Shown piece after piece: positions 27,299 to 35,284 of a DNA stretch of 64,000 nucleotides. The DNA lies in contig NZ_QOHJ01000006.1 in assembly GCF_003319185.1 (NCBI RefSeq), forward strand, positions 124,001 through 188,000, in the 5' to 3' direction. The stretch's first letter is position 1; every line of letters begins with the position of its first letter. The notes beneath the pieces are model-generated. The model was not told the origin of the DNA. It was given only the letters and a program-made list of their open reading frames with translations, and made no database searches. The translations under genes were made by a program, and so were the position numbers. The stretch comes from Blastococcus sp. TF02A-30 (GTDB lineage Bacteria; Actinomycetota; Actinomycetes; Mycobacteriales; Geodermatophilaceae).

Positions 27299-28090
27299 TC
27301 ACCCGCGCAGGTGCGCGCAGTCCTCCGGACCCAGCTCGACCGGCTCGTCGGCGGACAGCTGCTCGACGACGACGCCCTGGGTGAGCGGGTCGGTGGGCAG
27401 CTGGGCGTGGGAGACCTGCGCGTCGCTGCAGACGGACTGGAGGACGAGGTTGAGCGCGCCGTCCAGCCGGGCGGACTCCGGGGGCGTGACCGTGCTGTCC
27501 TGCGTCGTCCAGACCGAGATCCACTCCACGCCGTCGGGGCTCTCGTCGGTGTTGAGCCCGGCGAGCAGCTCGCTGCCCGGGACCATCTGCCGGCAGGCCT
27601 CCGGGCACTGCTGCGGGGAGAAGCTGCCGGCCAGCCCGGCGAGCGAGGTGCCGTGGTGCGGCGAGCCGAGGGTGACCACCCGCCGGACCGCGTCGGCGTG
27701 GCCGTCGGCCACCCACAGCCGGGCGACCAGCCCACCGGCGGAGTAGCCGACGACGTCGACGCTCTCGTCCCCGGTGCGGTCCAGCGCCGCCTCCGCCGCC
27801 TCGCCGAGAGCGGCGGCCGAGACGCGCAGGTCGCCGGTGCCGTTCCCCGGGAGCGGCACCACGGTGGCGTCGCGGCCGGCCTCGCGCAGCCGCTGGGCCA
27901 GGGGCTCGAGCCCGGCGGTGTTCCCGCCGTAACCCGGGACCAGCAGCACCGGACCGGCCGGCTCGGGGGCCGCCGCGGAGCTCGCGGCGGCCGGGCCGCT
28001 CCCCTCCTCGGCTGCCGAGCAGCCGGCGAGCAGGGCGCCCAGCAGGAGCGGGGCGAGCAGGCGGCGCGTCCGGGAACCGGCGGGGAGCAT
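27299..28090 (-). CDS. Secreted lipoprotein lipase/esterase (alpha/beta-hydrolase)
   Basis: A 263-residue exported hydrolase. The N-terminus is a lipoprotein signal peptide: RTRR, then LLAPLLLGALLAGC with the lipobox Cys at 24, so the mature protein should be membrane-anchored outside the cell. After an Ala/Ser-rich linker come the oxyanion motif VPGYGGN, the nucleophile elbow GYSAGG (Ser117) and LGSPHHGTSLAGLAG, typical of the triacylglycerol lipase/PGAP1-like group. Several Cys residues in the second half could form disulphides. It is divergent from the CDP-alcohol phosphatidyltransferase gene with 38 bp between the starts. Confidence 0.88.
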   Translation of the reverse strand: MLPAGSRTRRLLAPLLLGALLAGCSAAEEGSGPAAASSAAAPEPAGPVLLVPGYGGNTAGLEPLAQRLREAGRDATVVPLPGNGTGDLRVSAAALGEAAEAALDRTGDESVDVVGYSAGGLVARLWVADGHADAVRRVVTLGSPHHGTSLAGLAGSFSPQQCPEACRQMVPGSELLAGLNTDESPDGVEWISVWTTQDSTVTPPESARLDGALNLVLQSVCSDAQVSHAQLPTDPLTQGVVVEQLSADEPVELGPEDCAHLRG

Positions 28091-28128
28091 GGCCCTACTG
28101 TCCCTGGTGTGACGGGGGAGGGGCGCAG

Positions 28129-28815
28129 GTGCTGAGCCGGGAGGAGTACCTCGCCGCGTGGTCGCGGTGGCACGGCGGGGCCGACACGAGCAGCGGGCTG
28201 GTGCGGGGCTGGCTGTCGCTGGCCTGGGCGCTGGCCCAGCCGCTGGCTGCCCTCCCGCCGCTGCTCGTCACCGCGCTCGGGCTGGTGGTCGCGCTCGCCG
28301 TCGTCCCGGCGGCCGCGGCCGGTGGTGCCTGGCTGGTCGCGGCCGGGCTGCTCGCGGGGCTGTCCGGGCTGCTCGACTCCCTGGACGGCGCGCTGGCCAT
28401 CGGGACCGGCCGGGCCTCGCGGAAGGGTTTCGTGCTCGACTCGGCGGTCGACCGGCTGACCGAGATCGCCTACGCGGTCGCGCTGTGGGCCGCCGGCGCC
28501 CCCGGGTGGCTGGCGGTCGCCTTCGGCGCGCTGTGCTGGCTGCCCGACTACCTGCGGGCGCGCGCCGGGCAGGCCGGGCTCACCCGCACCGGGCCGATCT
28601 CGGTCTGGGAGCGCCCCATGCGCGTGGCGATGACCGGCTTCGTCCTCGGCGGCGCCGGGGTCCTCTCGGGCGTCGACGCCGACGCGGAGGTGGTCACCAC
28701 CGGGACCGCGGCGGGTGCGCTGCTGGGCGTCGTCGGCGTCGTCCAGCTCGGGCTGTGGCTGCGGCGGGAGCTCTCCGGCCCCGGGGAGCCCGGGCCCCCT
28801 CTGAACGGCGGGTGA
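28129..28815 (+). CDS. CDP-alcohol phosphatidyltransferase family protein
   Basis: A 228-residue multi-pass membrane enzyme that should swap CMP for an alcohol to make a phospholipid or phospholipid-linked head group. The family motif DGxxARx8Gx3Dx3D is seen as Asp86-Gly87, Ala90, Gly100, Asp104, Asp108, with an extra acidic Asp83. The usual Arg after the Ala is an Ile here, a change at a CDP-binding position. Hydrophobic helices flank the motif. GGGGGAGGGG precedes the GTG, and a TACTGT -10 lies at 28096-28101. The head-group substrate (inositol phosphate, glycerol phosphate or other) cannot be told. Confidence 0.85.
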   Translation: MLSREEYLAAWSRWHGGADTSSGLVRGWLSLAWALAQPLAALPPLLVTALGLVVALAVVPAAAAGGAWLVAAGLLAGLSGLLDSLDGALAIGTGRASRKGFVLDSAVDRLTEIAYAVALWAAGAPGWLAVAFGALCWLPDYLRARAGQAGLTRTGPISVWERPMRVAMTGFVLGGAGVLSGVDADAEVVTTGTAAGALLGVVGVVQLGLWLRRELSGPGEPGPPLNGG

Positions 28816-28884
28816 ACGGCGGGCCTCCTACAGTGTGCGGTGCCTCGACCGCCGTCGGGTCCCGTCCAGCCAGGGAGCTCCACC

Positions 28885-29862
28885 GTGCCCGTCGTCGTCA
28901 CCGGCTCGATCGCCACCGACCACCTCATGACCTTCCCCGGGAAGTTCGTCGAGCAGTTCGTCGAGGGGCAGATGGAGAACGTCTCGCTGTCGTTCCTCGT
29001 CGACGACCTGGTCCAGCACCGCGGCGGCGCGGGCGCCAACATGGCCTACGGCCTGGGCCTGCTCGGCCTGGAGCCGGTCCTCGTCGGTGCCGTGGGCAGC
29101 GACTTCGCCGACTACGAGGCGTGGCTCAACCGGCACGGCGTGGACACCGGCAGCGTGCACTGGTCGGAGCTGAAGCACACCGCCCGCTTCGTCTGCACGA
29201 CCGACTCCGCGAACAACCAGATCGCGTCGTTCTACTCGGGCGCCATGTCGGAGGCCTCGCAGATCGAGCTGGCGCCGGTCGCCCGCCGGGTCGGGCAGCC
29301 CGACCTGGTGGTCGTGGGCCCGAACGACCCCACGGCGATGGTCCGGCACACCCAGGAGTGCCGCGACCGCGGGCTCGCCTTCGCCGCCGACCCGAGCCAG
29401 CAGCTGGCCTGGGCCGACGGCGAGATGATCCGCGACCTGGTCGATGGCGCCGACCTGCTGTTCACCAACGAGTACGAGTCGCACCTGCTCCAGCAGAAGA
29501 CCGGCTGGGACGCCGACGAGGTGCTGGCGCGGGTCGGCACCTGGGTGACCACGCGGGCCAAGGACGGCGTGGTCGTGCGCCGCGAGGGCGAGGAGCCGAT
29601 CGAGGTCATCGCGGTGCCGGAGACCAAGCCGGTCGAGCCGACCGGTGGCGGCGACGCGCTGCGGGCCGGGTTCATCGCCGGGCGGATGTGGGGCCTGGGC
29701 CTCGAGCGGGCCACCCAGCTGGGTTCCGCCGTCGCGACCGCCGCCGTGGAGGTCATCGGCACGCAGGAGTACGACCTGCCGCGCGAGAGCTTCCTGCGCC
29801 GGTTCGCCGAGGCCTTCGGTGCCGACGCCGCCGACGAGGTGGCCGCGCACCTGCCGGCCTAG
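28885..29862 (+). CDS. adoK: Adenosine kinase (AdoK, PfkB family)
   Basis: A 325-residue ribokinase-fold enzyme phosphorylating adenosine to AMP. The start VVVTGSIATDHLMTFPGKF, the LSFLVDDLVQHRGGAGANMAYG region, FAADPSQQLAWADGE, and the catalytic GGGDALRAGFIAGR follow M. tuberculosis AdoK (Rv2202c) almost segment by segment, including length. The anion-hole motif usually reads GVGDAFRAGF; here GGGDAL. The GTG at 28885 has GGGAG seven to nine bases upstream, with TACAGT further up as a possible -10. The stop shares the CTAG with the convergent flavin-reductase-like gene. Specificity for adenosine over other nucleosides rests on similarity as recalled. Confidence 0.87.
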   Translation: MPVVVTGSIATDHLMTFPGKFVEQFVEGQMENVSLSFLVDDLVQHRGGAGANMAYGLGLLGLEPVLVGAVGSDFADYEAWLNRHGVDTGSVHWSELKHTARFVCTTDSANNQIASFYSGAMSEASQIELAPVARRVGQPDLVVVGPNDPTAMVRHTQECRDRGLAFAADPSQQLAWADGEMIRDLVDGADLLFTNEYESHLLQQKTGWDADEVLARVGTWVTTRAKDGVVVRREGEEPIEVIAVPETKPVEPTGGGDALRAGFIAGRMWGLGLERATQLGSAVATAAVEVIGTQEYDLPRESFLRRFAEAFGADAADEVAAHLPA

Positions 29863-30515
29863 CCGCCCCGGAGGCGCTCGCCGATCGAGGGGTCCTCGGA
29901 CCAGGTGGTGAACGGGATGCGGGCGATCTCCAGGACCTCGCCGATGGTGGCCCACTCGTTGCCGCCGAGGCGGGCCAGCGGGCGCAGGTGCTCGATCCGC
30001 GGCCGGCCGTCCTGCACGACCTCGGCCCAGGCGCTGATGTGCCGCACCCGCCCGAAGACCACCGTGCTGTCGCCCAGCCGCACCGTGGAGTGCAGCTCGC
30101 ACTCGACCGACACGGGGGAGTCGGCCACCCGCATCGCGTCCACCGTCTCGGCCGGCTCCAGGCGGACGCCGGTGTGCTCGGCCTCGCTGTGGTCGGGCGG
30201 GAAGTCGGTGCCGGTGGCGTTGATCTGCTCGAACAGGGCCTCGGGCGTGAGGCTGATCGTGAACTCGCCGGTGGCCTCGACGTTGCGCAGCGAGTCCTTG
30301 CGGCCCACGGAGGTGAACTGCACGACCGGCGGGTCGACGCAGGCCACGGTGTAGAAGGAGTGCGGCGCCAGGTTGTGCACGCCGGCAGCCGAGCGGCTGC
30401 ACACCCAGGCGATGGGCCGGGGCACCACCACGGAGTTGAGCACCCGGTAGAAGTCGCGGGTGGGCATGGCGGCCGGGTCGAAGTGCACGCGCTCGCGCGC
30501 GCCGGGGGAGGTCAC
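29859..30515 (-). CDS. Flavin-reductase-like FMN-binding protein (DUF447/split barrel)
   Basis: A 218-residue split-barrel flavoprotein. VVPRPIAWVCS, GVHNLAPHSFYTVACVDPPVVQFTSVGRKDSLRN (as landmarks) and TGEFTISL form the FMN site; the family includes NADH:FMN reductases and flavoprotein oxygenase partners. The GTG overlaps the glycosyltransferase stop (GTGA), making it the last gene of the carotenoid-modification operon. It could supply reduced flavin to the desaturase-like enzyme upstream or carry out a separate redox step; this is inference from position. Its stop shares four bases with adoK on the other strand. Confidence 0.85.
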   Translation of the reverse strand: MTSPGARERVHFDPAAMPTRDFYRVLNSVVVPRPIAWVCSRSAAGVHNLAPHSFYTVACVDPPVVQFTSVGRKDSLRNVEATGEFTISLTPEALFEQINATGTDFPPDHSEAEHTGVRLEPAETVDAMRVADSPVSVECELHSTVRLGDSTVVFGRVRHISAWAEVVQDGRPRIEHLRPLARLGGNEWATIGEVLEIARIPFTTWSEDPSIGERLRGG

Positions 30516-31657
30516 CGGTCCATCGTCGCGGTCGCCGCGTCCGCGGGCGGGACGGGGGTGGCCACGGCGCGCCCGCGCCAGGTCAGCGTGCCGCGCCGGT
30601 GGTCCCGGACCGAGCGCAGCAGCAGCACGTCCAGCAGCAGCACCGAGACGGGGTGGGCCAGCGCGTCCGGCCACGCCCGCCCGCCGGTCGCCGCCGCGCT
30701 GACCGCACGCCCGGCGACCCCCGCCGCGTAGCCGAGCAGCCCGGCGCGCGACCCGCGCAGCGCCGCGAGCGGCGGGACCACGTGCACGGCGGTCAGCGCG
30801 GCGGCGGCCGCGACCCCCGCCGCCGGGGAGCCCCCGACCGCCGCCCACAGCGACTTGCCGTAGCCGTCGCGCACCCCGGCCCAGCCGTCGTACATGCGGC
30901 AGACGGCCAGCCGGGAGCCGTCGACGACGACGCCCCGCCCGCCGCTCGCCTTGACCGCCCGCAGCAGGGCGACGTCCTCGACCACCTCGCCCCCGACGGC
31001 GCCGTGCCCCCCGGCCCGCTCGTAGGCCGACCGCCGGACGACGAGGAACTGCCCGTTGGCCGCCGCGAGGCTCGGCCGGGGCGAGCGCTCGGCGAGCCGG
31101 AGGGGGAGCAGCGTCGACCACAGCCACTGCTGGAGCGGCTGGACCAGCCGTTCCGCCGCCGACCCGGCCAGCTGGCACGGCCACGGGGAGACGAGGTCGA
31201 GACCGGCCTCGTCCAGGACGGCGACGGCGGCGGCGAGCGCATCGGGCATCAGCCGCACGTCGGCGTCCACGAAGACCAGCACGTCGGCGTCGCCGGCCGC
31301 GGCCGCCCCCTGCGCGCAGGCGTTCGGCTTGCCGAGCCAGCCAGGACCCGGCGGCACCGCCCGGACCAGCCGCACCCGCGGGTCGAGGTGCCCGGACACC
31401 AGCTCCGCGGTGCCGTCGGTCGAGCCGTCGTCGACGACGACCACGGACAGGTCCGGGACGCCGCGCTGGTCGAGGACGGCGGCCAGGCAGTCGAGCACGT
31501 GCGCGGCCTCGTCGCGGACCGGCAGCACCACGGCCACGCGTCGGCGCACCGGTGGCGGCGCGGACGGCGGCCGGCGCAGCAGCGCGGCGTTGACCGCCGC
31601 GTGCACCGCCCCGGCGACGGACAGACCGGCGAGGACGCGCAGCACCCGGCCGCTCAC
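30512..31657 (-). CDS. Family 2 glycosyltransferase, CruG-like
   Basis: A 381-residue membrane-associated GT2 enzyme. The A-type domain shows VAVVLPVRDEAAH, VVVVDDGSTDGTAE, VLVFVDADVRL (the DxD metal site) and a later EVVEDVALLRAVK matching the catalytic ED. Hydrophobic segments lie at the N-terminus and C-terminal third. In cyanobacteria the CruG glycosyltransferase adds a sugar to the 2'-hydroxyl made after CruF hydration; here the gene overlaps a CruF-like gene (GTGA), so I infer a carotenoid glycosyltransferase. A lipid or polysaccharide acceptor is the alternative. The sugar donor is unknown. Confidence 0.8.
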   Translation of the reverse strand: MSGRVLRVLAGLSVAGAVHAAVNAALLRRPPSAPPPVRRRVAVVLPVRDEAAHVLDCLAAVLDQRGVPDLSVVVVDDGSTDGTAELVSGHLDPRVRLVRAVPPGPGWLGKPNACAQGAAAAGDADVLVFVDADVRLMPDALAAAVAVLDEAGLDLVSPWPCQLAGSAAERLVQPLQQWLWSTLLPLRLAERSPRPSLAAANGQFLVVRRSAYERAGGHGAVGGEVVEDVALLRAVKASGGRGVVVDGSRLAVCRMYDGWAGVRDGYGKSLWAAVGGSPAAGVAAAAALTAVHVVPPLAALRGSRAGLLGYAAGVAGRAVSAAATGGRAWPDALAHPVSVLLLDVLLLRSVRDHRRGTLTWRGRAVATPVPPADAATATMDR

Positions 31658-32457
31658 CGGCGGCTCCGGGCCGCCTGCCGCGCCAGGACGGCGAGCACCG
31701 GCACCGCCAGGACCGCTCCCCACGCCGCGGAGCCGGGCAGGTCGAGCCAGCCGGCGTGCGCGAGGGCGCCGCCGAGCGTCATCCAGCCCAGCGCGAGAAA
31801 CGGGGCGCCGGCACCGATCGCGGGACCGGTCGCCGTGCGCTCCACGAGGAGGTCGAGCAGCGTCATGAGGACGGCGCCGGCGAGCAGCCAGCCGGCCAGG
31901 TTGGTCAGCGGGACGGTGTCGATGCCCGGGAGCCCGGGGGTGGGGTGCTCCCAGGTCCAGTAGCCGGCGTCGACCATCTGCGGGTCGAGGACGACGTCCC
32001 AGGCGGCGAAGACGCCGGCCGCCCACGCGATGCGGGCCGCGCGCCGCCGACCCGGGCGGACCGGCGCCGCCAGGCGCGCACCCAGCAGCCAGCTGGGCCA
32101 GGCCATCATCAGCCAGGCCAGCGGCACCAGGAACGGGACGCCGAGCAGCGTCGGGCCGAGCACGGAGCTGTAGGTCCAGCTGCCGTACGGGAAGCCGGTG
32201 GCCAGGCCGAGGGCCTCGAACCCGATCGAGGTGACGAGGACGAGCAGCAGCACGCCGGCGCCGGTGCGGGCGCCCCGGCTCAGCCCGGCGTGGGTCACCG
32301 AGAGCGCGCCGCCGAGCAGCACGATCGTCCAGCTGACCGCGTCGCGGGTCCCGCCGTCGGTGAGCGGGTAGGCGATCGCGGTCAGCACCAGGAGGCCGGC
32401 CAGCGCCCACGGGACCGCCTGCCGCACGCCGCCCCGCGGCGGCGCCGCCGTCGTCAC
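31654..32457 (-). CDS. cruF: Carotenoid biosynthesis membrane protein, CruF-like hydratase
   Basis: A 267-residue integral membrane protein with about seven hydrophobic helices. The segment EALGLATGFPYGSWTYSSVLGPTLLGVPFLVPLAW (landmark only) and AAWDVVLDPQMVDAGYWTWE are the conserved core of COG2324 carotenoid proteins, which include cyanobacterial CruF and archaeal CruF. Those enzymes add water across the C1'-C2' double bond of an acyclic carotenoid end. It overlaps both neighbours by GTGA. With the single-ring cyclase from crtYc/crtYd this gives a monocyclic 1'-hydroxy-carotenoid, ready for desaturation and glycosylation (inference). Confidence 0.82.
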   Translation of the reverse strand: MTTAAPPRGGVRQAVPWALAGLLVLTAIAYPLTDGGTRDAVSWTIVLLGGALSVTHAGLSRGARTGAGVLLLVLVTSIGFEALGLATGFPYGSWTYSSVLGPTLLGVPFLVPLAWLMMAWPSWLLGARLAAPVRPGRRRAARIAWAAGVFAAWDVVLDPQMVDAGYWTWEHPTPGLPGIDTVPLTNLAGWLLAGAVLMTLLDLLVERTATGPAIGAGAPFLALGWMTLGGALAHAGWLDLPGSAAWGAVLAVPVLAVLARQAARSRR

Positions 32458-34079
32458 GCGCGGCTCCGGATCCGGCGCAGCGCCCGGGCGACCGGCCGCC
32501 GGTCGGCGAGCACGACCCGCGCCGCGGACCGGCCCGAGTTGCCCGACACCCCGCCACCGGGGTGGGTGGAGGCGCCCGCGAGGTAGAGCCCGGGCAGCCC
32601 CGGTACCCGGTAACCGGACAGCGCCGGTGTGGGCCGGAAGCCGAACATGCTGGCCAGGCCCATCTCGACGTGCATGACGTTGCCGCGGGGGAGGCCGAGC
32701 TCCTGCTCGAGGAGCAGCGGGGTCTGCACGTAGGTCTCGCGGACGGAGGCGGCGAACCCGGGTGCGTACCGGTCGACGGCGTCGACCAGCCGGCGTGCCT
32801 CGGTCTCGGCCAGGTCGGTCCAGTCCGCGCCGTCGGCGAGCGCGTAGGGGTACCACTGCCCCCAGATCGTGACGACGTGCTGCCCGGCCGGCGCGAGCGT
32901 CGCGTCGCTCGCCGAGAACGACATCGCCAGCGGCACCGGCTCGCGGGGGACCCGGCCGGCGCCCCAGTCGCCGTGCGCCGCGGCGAGCTGCCCGCGGTCG
33001 GTGCACAGCAGCTGCAGCCCCTGCAGCGACTCCGGGCCGGCGCCCGGGTAGGACGGCGGCGCGTCGGTCAGCGCCCGCACGACCAGGCCGAAGCCGTTGC
33101 CGATCGGCGGGTCCGCCTCGGCGAGCGCGGGGGGCGCGGCGTCACCGGCGAGCGCCCGGGTGACCCCGAGGTGGCAGGCGGCGACGACGGTGCCGGCCGC
33201 GATCCGCCGTCCGGAGGTCGTCTCCACGCCGGTCACCCGGCCCCCGTGCACGAGCAGCCGCGCGGCGCCGTCGCCGAGCACGACCCGGCCGCCGTCGGCC
33301 TCGAGCCGCCGGCGCAGCGCCTGGGTCAGGCCGCCGGACCCGCCGACCGGGTGGCCGGGCGGGACGTCGTGCAGCAGCGCCACCCAGCCGACCATCGCCG
33401 CGGTGCCGGGCTCGGACATGGGGGGACCGGACTGCGCGCCGAACCAGGCCAGCGCCGCCTTCAGCCGCTCGCTGGTGAACCAGCGGTCGAGCAGCGCGTC
33501 GCCCGAGCCGAGGAAGTCGACGGCGAGCTCGCCGCCGGGCGTGCGCGGCCGGCCGTCGCGGGGGGCGCCCAGCGGCCAGAAGGCGCGGGCGAGCCCGCCG
33601 GCGCTCGGGCGGCGGCCGAAGGAGTCGACGACGGCGCGGCTGCGCGGTGCCCACACCTCGACGAAGCGGCGGTAGGCGGCTGCGTCGTCGGCACCGCAGG
33701 CGGCCTCGATCGAGGCGCAGGTGGCGTCGAGGTCGACCGAGAAGACCAGCGGCCGGCCGTCCGGGCCGTCGTCGCCGGGGACGGGCGCCGGGGCGAATCC
33801 CCACGGGTCGCAGTCGACGTAGCGCAGGCCGTGCGCGGCCAGCTCCAGCTCCTCGGTGATCCCGCTGTGCCGGATGATCACGTGCGCGCTGGACCCCCGG
33901 TCGACCCGCACCCCGGGCCACCGCTCGACGGTGGAGACGGCGCCGCCCAGGACGGTGTCGGACTCGACCACCTCGACCCGCAGCCCGGCCCGGGCGAGGT
34001 AGCAGGCCGCGACCAGCCCGTTGTGGCCGGAGCCGATGACGACGACGTCGGCCGAGGACTCGGCGGCGGGAGGGGTCAC
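32454..34079 (-). CDS. CrtI/CrtO-superfamily FAD oxidoreductase (carotenoid desaturase or ketolase)
   Basis: A 541-residue flavoprotein with the N-terminal DVVVIGSGHNGLVAACYLARAG fold region and C-terminal GLYLAGASTHPGGGVSGNSGRSAA. The latter is closer to CrtO-type ketolases and the COG1233 NAD(P)/FAD group than to classical CrtI. Between lie the VVESDTVLGGAVST cofactor segment and GGLTQALRRRLEADGG. Context: directly upstream of and overlapping (GTGA) the CruF-like hydratase, so it may introduce the 3',4' double bond or a keto group into the carotenoid end. Which of these cannot be decided from sequence reading alone. Confidence 0.82.
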   Translation of the reverse strand: MTPPAAESSADVVVIGSGHNGLVAACYLARAGLRVEVVESDTVLGGAVSTVERWPGVRVDRGSSAHVIIRHSGITEELELAAHGLRYVDCDPWGFAPAPVPGDDGPDGRPLVFSVDLDATCASIEAACGADDAAAYRRFVEVWAPRSRAVVDSFGRRPSAGGLARAFWPLGAPRDGRPRTPGGELAVDFLGSGDALLDRWFTSERLKAALAWFGAQSGPPMSEPGTAAMVGWVALLHDVPPGHPVGGSGGLTQALRRRLEADGGRVVLGDGAARLLVHGGRVTGVETTSGRRIAAGTVVAACHLGVTRALAGDAAPPALAEADPPIGNGFGLVVRALTDAPPSYPGAGPESLQGLQLLCTDRGQLAAAHGDWGAGRVPREPVPLAMSFSASDATLAPAGQHVVTIWGQWYPYALADGADWTDLAETEARRLVDAVDRYAPGFAASVRETYVQTPLLLEQELGLPRGNVMHVEMGLASMFGFRPTPALSGYRVPGLPGLYLAGASTHPGGGVSGNSGRSAARVVLADRRPVARALRRIRSRA

Positions 34080-34669
34080 GCCGGGTTGTTCGCCCGGGCG
34101 CCGTCCCGTGGATGCAGCGGCAGGGTGGCACCGAGGATCGCGAAGGGCCGGGAGTCGCCGGGGAAGTGGTAGCCGCGCGCCAGGTCGACGAAGCCGTCGG
34201 CGTGGTAGAGCCGGAAGGCCTTCGTGTCGGCGTCCGGGGTGGACAGCAGCGCCACCGGGTGGGGCACGCCCTCGACCAGCGCGTGCAGGAGCTGCCGGCC
34301 CAGGCCGCGGCTCTGGTGATCGGGGTGGACGTGCAGCTCGCAGACCTCGAAGGCGCCGGGCAGCCACTTCTTCGCCGTCCGCCGGTCCAGCGCGGCCCGG
34401 ACCTGGTCGTGCCACCACTGGCCGGGGGCCACGACGTAGCCGTAGCCGAAGCCGACGAGCTGCTCGCCGTCCGGGGTGGCGGCGAACGCGCCGACGGCCC
34501 GGAAGCCGGGGCGCTCGGTGTGCTGGACGGCGTAGCCGTAGCGGCCGGCCACGACGGACGGGTCGTAGCCCATGGCCAGGCCGTAGATGGCCAGCGCCTC
34601 GTGCATGTGGTCGCGGAACCACGGGGTGGGCAGCTCCACGATCCGGGTGGCGGGTGTCGTGCCTGTCAC
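34076..34669 (-). CDS. GNAT-family N-acetyltransferase
   Basis: A 197-residue GNAT protein. EVCELHVHPDHQSRGLGRQLLHAL contains the acetyl-CoA loop (Q/RxxGxG), and ALLSTPDADTKAFRLYHADGFVDL is the closing strand-helix. Before it, YGYVVAPGQWWHDQVRAAL is a subgroup-specific insert. It overlaps both neighbours by GTGA, so it is translated with the YbaK-like protein upstream and the flavoprotein downstream. Its role in a carotenoid operon is unclear; it may belong with the YbaK gene as a translation-quality pair that shares the promoter. Confidence 0.82.
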   Translation of the reverse strand: MTGTTPATRIVELPTPWFRDHMHEALAIYGLAMGYDPSVVAGRYGYAVQHTERPGFRAVGAFAATPDGEQLVGFGYGYVVAPGQWWHDQVRAALDRRTAKKWLPGAFEVCELHVHPDHQSRGLGRQLLHALVEGVPHPVALLSTPDADTKAFRLYHADGFVDLARGYHFPGDSRPFAILGATLPLHPRDGARANNPA

Positions 34670-35220
34670 GTGCCGACCGCCTCCGCGACGTCCGGGGTGG
34701 GGGAGCCGTCCACCGTTCCGGTGGCCGGGGTCGAGGGGCCGTCGCCGACCTCGGCGGCGGTGCCCGCCGTGAGCGCGAGCAGCTCCTCGTAGGTGGTGGG
34801 GAAGACCGCGGCGGGGTGGCCGGCGGCGGCCCACACCCGGGGGTGGCGGGCGAGCTCGACGTCGACCAGCGTGCCGATGGGCTCGGGGTGGCCGACGGGG
34901 GCGACGCCGCCGATCGGCTGGCCGGTGACCTCGCGGACCACCTCGGGCGCGGCCTTCTCCAGCGACGGGACGCCGAGCAGCGCGGCCACCTTGCCGCCGT
35001 CGACCCGGTGTGCCCCGCTGGTGAGGACCAGCACCGGCTGGCCCACGGCGGTGAAGAGCAGGCTGTTGACGATGGCGCCGACCGGCACCTCCAGCGCGGC
35101 GGCGGCCGCGGCGGCGGTGCGCACGTCGGCCGGCAGCACGCGGACCTCCCCGGAGGACCCGGCCTCGCGCAGGATCCGGGCGACCTCGGTCACCCGGGGG
35201 TGCACGGGCGGCGGGGTCAT
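34666..35220 (-). CDS. YbaK/ProX-family aminoacyl-tRNA deacylase-like protein
   Basis: A 184-residue protein of the YbaK/EbsC/ProRS-INS fold. Members hydrolyse mischarged tRNAs such as Ala- or Cys-tRNA(Pro). Family segments: AAAALEVPVGAIVNSLLF, PVLVLTSGAHRVDGGKVAALLG (the conserved Lys region) and GQPIGGVAPVGHPEPIGTLVD, the substrate loop. The C-terminal Thr/Pro-rich tail is not conserved. It is the first gene of the six-gene minus-strand operon and starts at an ATG with GGCAGGA-like purines upstream. Its stop overlaps the GNAT start by GTGA. Confidence 0.85.
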   Translation of the reverse strand: MTPPPVHPRVTEVARILREAGSSGEVRVLPADVRTAAAAAAALEVPVGAIVNSLLFTAVGQPVLVLTSGAHRVDGGKVAALLGVPSLEKAAPEVVREVTGQPIGGVAPVGHPEPIGTLVDVELARHPRVWAAAGHPAAVFPTTYEELLALTAGTAAEVGDGPSTPATGTVDGSPTPDVAEAVGT

Positions 35221-35284
35221 GCGTCGATCCTGCCACCGCCCCACGTTCTGCGCCCCGGGCCGTCCACCGCTGCCTCCTGCCCGC

